DNA of 8,773 nucleotides from an uncultured Pseudorhodoferax sp. GTDB taxonomy: Bacteria; Pseudomonadota; Gammaproteobacteria; Burkholderiales; Burkholderiaceae. The notes below the pieces were generated by a model. The model was not told the origin of the DNA. It did no database searches and saw only the letters and a program-made list of their open reading frames with translations. The stretch covers positions 1-8,773 of the forward strand of contig CAJYRH010000410.1 of the NCBI GenBank assembly GCA_913776795.1, given 5' to 3'. Shown here piece after piece: positions 6,301 through 8,773 of the stretch; the stretch's first letter is position 1; every line of letters starts with the position of its first letter. The position numbers were made by a program, and so were the translations under genes.

Positions 6301-6986
6301 ACCCGCAGTTCAGCATCGGGCCGGTGATCATGAAAATCCTCGGCAACCTGATCGTCAAGGCGGTCACGGCGCCGTTCAGCCTGCTGGCCAGCGCCTTCGG
6401 CGGCGGAGGCGAGGAGCTCGGCAAGGTGTCATTCGCGCCAGGTCTGGCCACCCTCGACCGGAACGCCGAGCAGCAACTCGGCAAGGTGGCCAAGGCGCTG
6501 GTCGACCGCCCCGGTCTCAAGCTCACGGTGATCGGCACGGCCAGCCGCGAGGCCGAACGCGATGCCCTCAAGCGCGCGCGGCTCCAGCGCATGGTGCAGG
6601 CCGAGAAGCGCCGCGAGATCGTGGCCGCGGGCCAGCCGCTGCCCGCCCAGGGTGTCGGCGCCCCGCCCACCGCCGTCGGTGCCGAAGAATACCCGGACCT
6701 GTTGAGGTCCCTTTATGCCCGCGCCGAACTGGCCGACAAGCCGCGCAACGCGCTGGGTGTGGCCAATGAACTCCCGGTCCCCGAGATGGAGGCGCTGCTG
6801 CTGGCCGACATGCAGGTTTCCGACGAATCCGTGCGCAACCTCGCCGTGCAGCGCAGTGTGGCGGTGCGTGACCACCTGGCGAGCCGACAGATTCCGCTGG
6901 ACCGGCTGTTCCTGGGCGCGCCGCGCGTCGTGCCCTCGGAAACCGGCTGGACGCCCCACGCGGAACTGGAGCTGGCCACTCCCTGA
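3348..6986 (+). CDS. DUF748 / AsmA-like envelope protein with OmpA-like C-terminus
   Basis: A large inner-membrane-anchored periplasmic protein of 1212 residues. AsmA-like proteins (AsmA, TamB, YhdP) form long beta-rich grooves that act in outer-membrane biogenesis and lipid transport between membranes; that this protein does the same is inference. An N-terminal segment (about 12-37, rich in L, A, F, W) after basic residues is an uncleaved anchor. Next comes the AsmA-type start, V-L-K-P-Q-A-E-R-A-L-G-E-A-L-G-R near 37-52. A long repetitive region follows. Residues 780-794 are a low-complexity G-T-T/G-T-N linker. A hydrophobic patch near 1000-1015 precedes an OmpA-like domain (about 1027-1200) with N-L-A-V-Q-R-S-V-A-V near 1164. 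The ATG at 3348 is chosen because the anchor begins there and a terminator lies just upstream. An open frame continues back to 3171. The Shine-Dalgarno is weak. Divergent from the transglycosylase gene. Confidence 0.85.
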   Translation: MFAAFRSRRPVWLQRLALGLLGLAFVWSAGMLWLPWVLKPQAERALGEALGRSAHIGKVEFRPWSLELTLHDLSVRTQDGSADQLHIGQVYANAALASLWRLAPVLDALVVSQPRLQLRQLSPGHYDVDDILARVFAPSERPPAEPARFALYNLALSDGAVEFQDDTVGRLHSLRSLQLGLPFLSNLPADRDIQTQPRLAFTLNGSAFDSSAQSTPFLDSRKTAAHLAIRGFDVQPYLAYWPQGLPVRLLAGRLEADLTLDFEQTPAPSVVIKGQLGLHGVQIRDGGGGELLQVQRIALNVAELRPLRRVLRLASIEIEAPRLRVERDSVGRLNLSPAPVASAPAAPPLEPTPPGQGWTVALDKASVQGGSIAWRDQLAQPGGPPAELSVDQLSLALTNLAYPFARPARLQGSARIGGAADLRFEGSATDQAADLNATLDSAPLELGAAYLSSVLKPRLKGELSARLGLAWKADGGTVVSAEQLTIAQLSLATAEPTEIRKLEVREARIDLANRSVDVGRLQVDRPRLALARDAKGRWMFEDWLAPERAEPPGTSPTAAPWRVGLQAMALDEGTLGYADGSGARPVALAVSALKLRAGPVRLDRREQPVPVELSAVVSAGKTAPGRLSLRGQVALEPMVLQADLDLQQLPLHAFEPYFGEALNVRLQRADTSFKGSLRYAAQGGGPALRVAGELGIDDLRVQRGVAAAAPDAPGRDLLSWNTLRLRGLALEMAPGAALALSVQETALGDFFARVVVDENGRINLQDLVRSVPAELPSAAGTTGTTGTNGTNGTTGAAAAADTSGPAPNIRFGPIRVQGGRVLFSDRFVKPNYTANLTELQGRLSAFDSTGASGGQPAMADLTLRGRAEGTASLEIDGKLNPLAKPLALDIRAKVRDLELPPLSPYSVKYAGHGIQRGKLSVDLHYEVLPNGQLTASNSLVLNQLTFGDPVPGAPASLPVRLAAALLADRNGVIDLNLPIQGSLNDPQFSIGPVIMKILGNLIVKAVTAPFSLLASAFGGGGEELGKVSFAPGLATLDRNAEQQLGKVAKALVDRPGLKLTVIGTASREAERDALKRARLQRMVQAEKRREIVAAGQPLPAQGVGAPPTAVGAEEYPDLLRSLYARAELADKPRNALGVANELPVPEMEALLLADMQVSDESVRNLAVQRSVAVRDHLASRQIPLDRLFLGAPRVVPSETGWTPHAELELATP
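5685..5729 (+). repeat. Five tandem 9-bp units inside the DUF748 gene
   Basis: GGCACCACC, GGCACCACC, GGCACCAAC, GGCACCAAC, GGCACCACG, in frame, encoding Gly-Thr-Thr or Gly-Thr-Asn units at residues 780-794, followed by an Ala run. Copy-number slippage would change linker length without breaking the frame. Confidence 0.9.
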
Positions 6987-7069
6987 AATCACCCTGCGGC
7001 GGTGTCGGCGCAAAAGCAGCGAAAATGCCTGGCTTGGCGAGCCGACCGGTGCGCCCCTTCATCGATCCT

Positions 7070-7102
7070 GCGGCCGCCCTTGCCCTGGCGGCCGCTTCTT
7101 TT
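7070..7102 (+). terminator. Intrinsic terminator of the DUF748 gene
   Basis: GCGGCCGCC (7070-7078) pairs perfectly with GGCGGCCGC (7087-7095), loop of eight bases, followed by TTCTTTT (7096-7102). It lies 83 bases after the DUF748 stop and 12 bases before the chosen start of the DUF349 gene. It separates the two transcription units, or allows partial readthrough. Confidence 0.75.
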
Positions 7103-7114
7103 CGCAGAGCACCC

Positions 7115-8773
7115 GTGGTGACAACGACTCCTTCCAAATCCCATGACTCCCAGGCGCTGGACGCCCTGACCGGTGGAGCCTTCTCCGCGCCGACCTCCGG
7201 CGAGCGCGCCGCGCGCATCCGCGACTGGCTCGCCGGCAACCCCGATGCCGAGCTGATCCAGCAGGTCTTCCAGGAGCTCAGCGCGCGCGACCGCGGGGCT
7301 GCCAAGCCGCTGCGCGAGAAACTCGACGAGATCAAGCGTGCGCGCGGCCAGGAGGCCATCGCCGCCGAATGGGCCACCAAGGCCCAGGCCCTGCTGGATT
7401 TGCCGCGCCTGAACATCGCCGACGCCATGGCCTGGCAGCGTGACGCGGCGAAGGCCGGCGCGCCGCTGTCCAGGGAGCCCCTGTCGGCGCTCAAGACGCA
7501 GCTGGCCGAGCGCGTGCGCGGCATCGAGGACCTGCAGCACCGCGTGCAGGTGCAGCGCGAGGCCGCCGTCCTGCTGGCCCAGCGCATCGAGGTGCTCTCG
7601 ACCAAGCCCTGGCAGGACGCCCTGGCGGCACTGGAAGCGCTGCGAACCGACGTTGCCGCCTGGCAGCAGCAGGCCGACGCTCTGGCGCTGGACGGCAACT
7701 GGGCCAGCGTGGACGGCAAGTTCCCACCGCTGCTGGACGCCTCCAAGGCCCAGCTGCTGGTGGTCTGGGACGCGTTCCAGGCCTCTTTGGAACAGGCCCG
7801 CATCGCGTCCGAAGATGCCGAGGCTCCGCTGCCGCCCGTGCGGGTTTGGGCCGATGCGCTGCGTCAGGCGCGCGGTGAGGTGCTGGAGCCTGTGGCGGCC
7901 CCGGTCGCTGCACCCCGGCCGGCGCGCCCGGCCGTGGATCCGGCCATCCGCGAGCAGGCCGAGGCGCGCGTCAAGGAGGCCCTGGTCAAGCTGCAGCAGG
8001 AAGTGGCAGAAGGCCACGGCAAGGCCAGCAGTGCCGCAGCCACCGCGCTGCGCGCCGTGCTCAAGGACCATGGCCGCCATGTCGGCGACAAGCTGGAAGC
8101 AGAGGTCCACACCGCGCTGGTGTCGGCCGGCGAACTCGAAGGCTGGCAGCGCTGGCGCGCCGACCAGCTGCGCGAAGAACTCGTCATCAAGGCAGAGGGC
8201 TTGCTCAAGCGGCCCGAAGGCCATGCGCTGGGCGGCCGCAAGATGCAGGACACCCTGCGCCAGATGCGCGAGCAGTGGAAGCAGACCGACCAGGGCGGGG
8301 CCGCCAACCACGCCTTGTGGAAGCGCTTCGACGAGGCGTGCAATGCGGCCCACAAGGTTGTCGAGGAGTGGCTGGACAAGCGCAAGACCGAGGCCGCCGA
8401 GCACAAGGCCCAGCGCCTGGCGCTGCTGGACGAACTCAAGGCCTGGGGTGCCGCGCATTCCGCCAGCACCGACCTCAAGGAGCTGTCGCGCGGACTGCAC
8501 CAGTTCGAAAACCGCTGGCGCGATGCGGGCCATCTGGGCGAGAAGGCGTTTGCCGAACTGCAGAACCAGTGGAAGCAGGCGCTGCGCGAAGCCGCCGCGC
8601 CCCTCGAGCAGGCACAGAAGGCCAGCGTCGACCGTCGCCATGCGTTGATCGAGGAAGCCCGGCAGATTGGCGCCGCGCCGCAGTTGCGCATCGATGCCGT
8701 CAAGGCGCTGCAGCAGCGCTGGCAGGCTGAAGCGCAAACGGTGCCCTTGGAGCGCAAGTTCGAGCAGAAGCTT
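7115..8773 (+). CDS. DUF349 domain protein (3' end beyond window)
   Basis: 553 codons are visible without a stop. The frame is clearly coding: strong GC bias at codon third positions and a highly alpha-helical, charged product. Characteristic text is DALTGGAFSAPTSGERAARI near residue 16. DUF349 repeats have the pattern W-x2-W, a helix, W, then L-W-x-R-F. The first lies at about 343-415 (G-W-Q-R-W-R at 343-348, A-L-W-K-R-F at 400-405), the second at about 453-500 (F-E-N-R-W-R-D-A-G), and a third begins near 507 and is cut by the window edge. Residues 255-275 are a Pro/Ala linker. The family is of unknown function and probably cytoplasmic; I see no signal peptide. The start is uncertain: GTG at 7115 or 7118 after the terminator, versus an in-frame ATG at 7025 that would read through the terminator hairpin. 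No strong Shine-Dalgarno or promoter is visible. Confidence 0.85.
   Translation, partial: MVTTTPSKSHDSQALDALTGGAFSAPTSGERAARIRDWLAGNPDAELIQQVFQELSARDRGAAKPLREKLDEIKRARGQEAIAAEWATKAQALLDLPRLNIADAMAWQRDAAKAGAPLSREPLSALKTQLAERVRGIEDLQHRVQVQREAAVLLAQRIEVLSTKPWQDALAALEALRTDVAAWQQQADALALDGNWASVDGKFPPLLDASKAQLLVVWDAFQASLEQARIASEDAEAPLPPVRVWADALRQARGEVLEPVAAPVAAPRPARPAVDPAIREQAEARVKEALVKLQQEVAEGHGKASSAAATALRAVLKDHGRHVGDKLEAEVHTALVSAGELEGWQRWRADQLREELVIKAEGLLKRPEGHALGGRKMQDTLRQMREQWKQTDQGGAANHALWKRFDEACNAAHKVVEEWLDKRKTEAAEHKAQRLALLDELKAWGAAHSASTDLKELSRGLHQFENRWRDAGHLGEKAFAELQNQWKQALREAAAPLEQAQKASVDRRHALIEEARQIGAAPQLRIDAVKALQQRWQAEAQTVPLERKFEQKL

Noticed and set aside
6989..8737. 582-codon minus-strand open frame opposite the DUF349 gene
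   Set aside because: The plus-strand frame has recognisable DUF349 motifs and proper codon bias; the antisense product does not resemble a protein family.
8768..8773. HindIII site AAGCTT exactly at the right edge (and an EcoRI site at 6-11)
   Set aside because: It might suggest a cloning junction, but it is in frame in the DUF349 gene and six-base sites occur by chance.

Overview
The window is GC-rich (mostly 60-70% by eye) and reads as a chromosomal segment of a beta-proteobacterium. It most resembles Burkholderiales, probably Comamonadaceae: the GlyA wording, the glyA-nrdR gene pair, and the lytic transglycosylase, DUF748 and DUF349 proteins all resemble what I remember from that group. 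I see no transposase, phage gene, CRISPR array, tRNA or rRNA. The lineage is a judgement from protein appearance, not a database search.

Left half, minus strand. In transcription order, right to left, the genes are a membrane-anchored lytic transglycosylase (2765-1920), glyA for serine hydroxymethyltransferase (1695-451), and nrdR, the ribonucleotide reductase repressor (425 to beyond the left edge). glyA and nrdR are 25 bases apart and probably cotranscribed. A 224-base gap before glyA holds a possible -10 element and a perfect hairpin just upstream of the glyA ribosome-binding site. The transglycosylase has a good sigma70-type promoter about 170 bases upstream, so its mRNA would carry a long leader containing several hairpins.

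Centre, 2766-3347. This 582-base intergenic region lies between divergent genes and is the most interesting part of the window. From left to right it holds the structured transglycosylase leader, its promoter with an AT-rich palindromic tract behind the -35, a perfect 9-bp inverted repeat (3043-3068), a plus-strand promoter (3079-3107), about 165 bases with nested stem-loops, and a strong intrinsic terminator (3280-3319). The terminator ends 28 bases before the ATG of a very large AsmA-like gene. This is the layout of either a small RNA of about 205 nt or a transcription-attenuating leader. I do not recognise it as a known RNA family.

Right half, plus strand. A 1212-residue DUF748/AsmA-like envelope protein with an OmpA-like C-terminus (3348-6986) is followed by a strong intrinsic terminator (7070-7102). 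A DUF349 protein then starts at about 7115 and runs off the right edge. These two genes are probably separate transcription units.

Functionally, the left side covers one-carbon metabolism (GlyA) and deoxynucleotide supply control (NrdR), which are linked through folate and thymidylate synthesis. The transglycosylase and the DUF748 protein both belong to the cell envelope and are divergently transcribed across the regulatory region. The role of the DUF349 protein is unknown.
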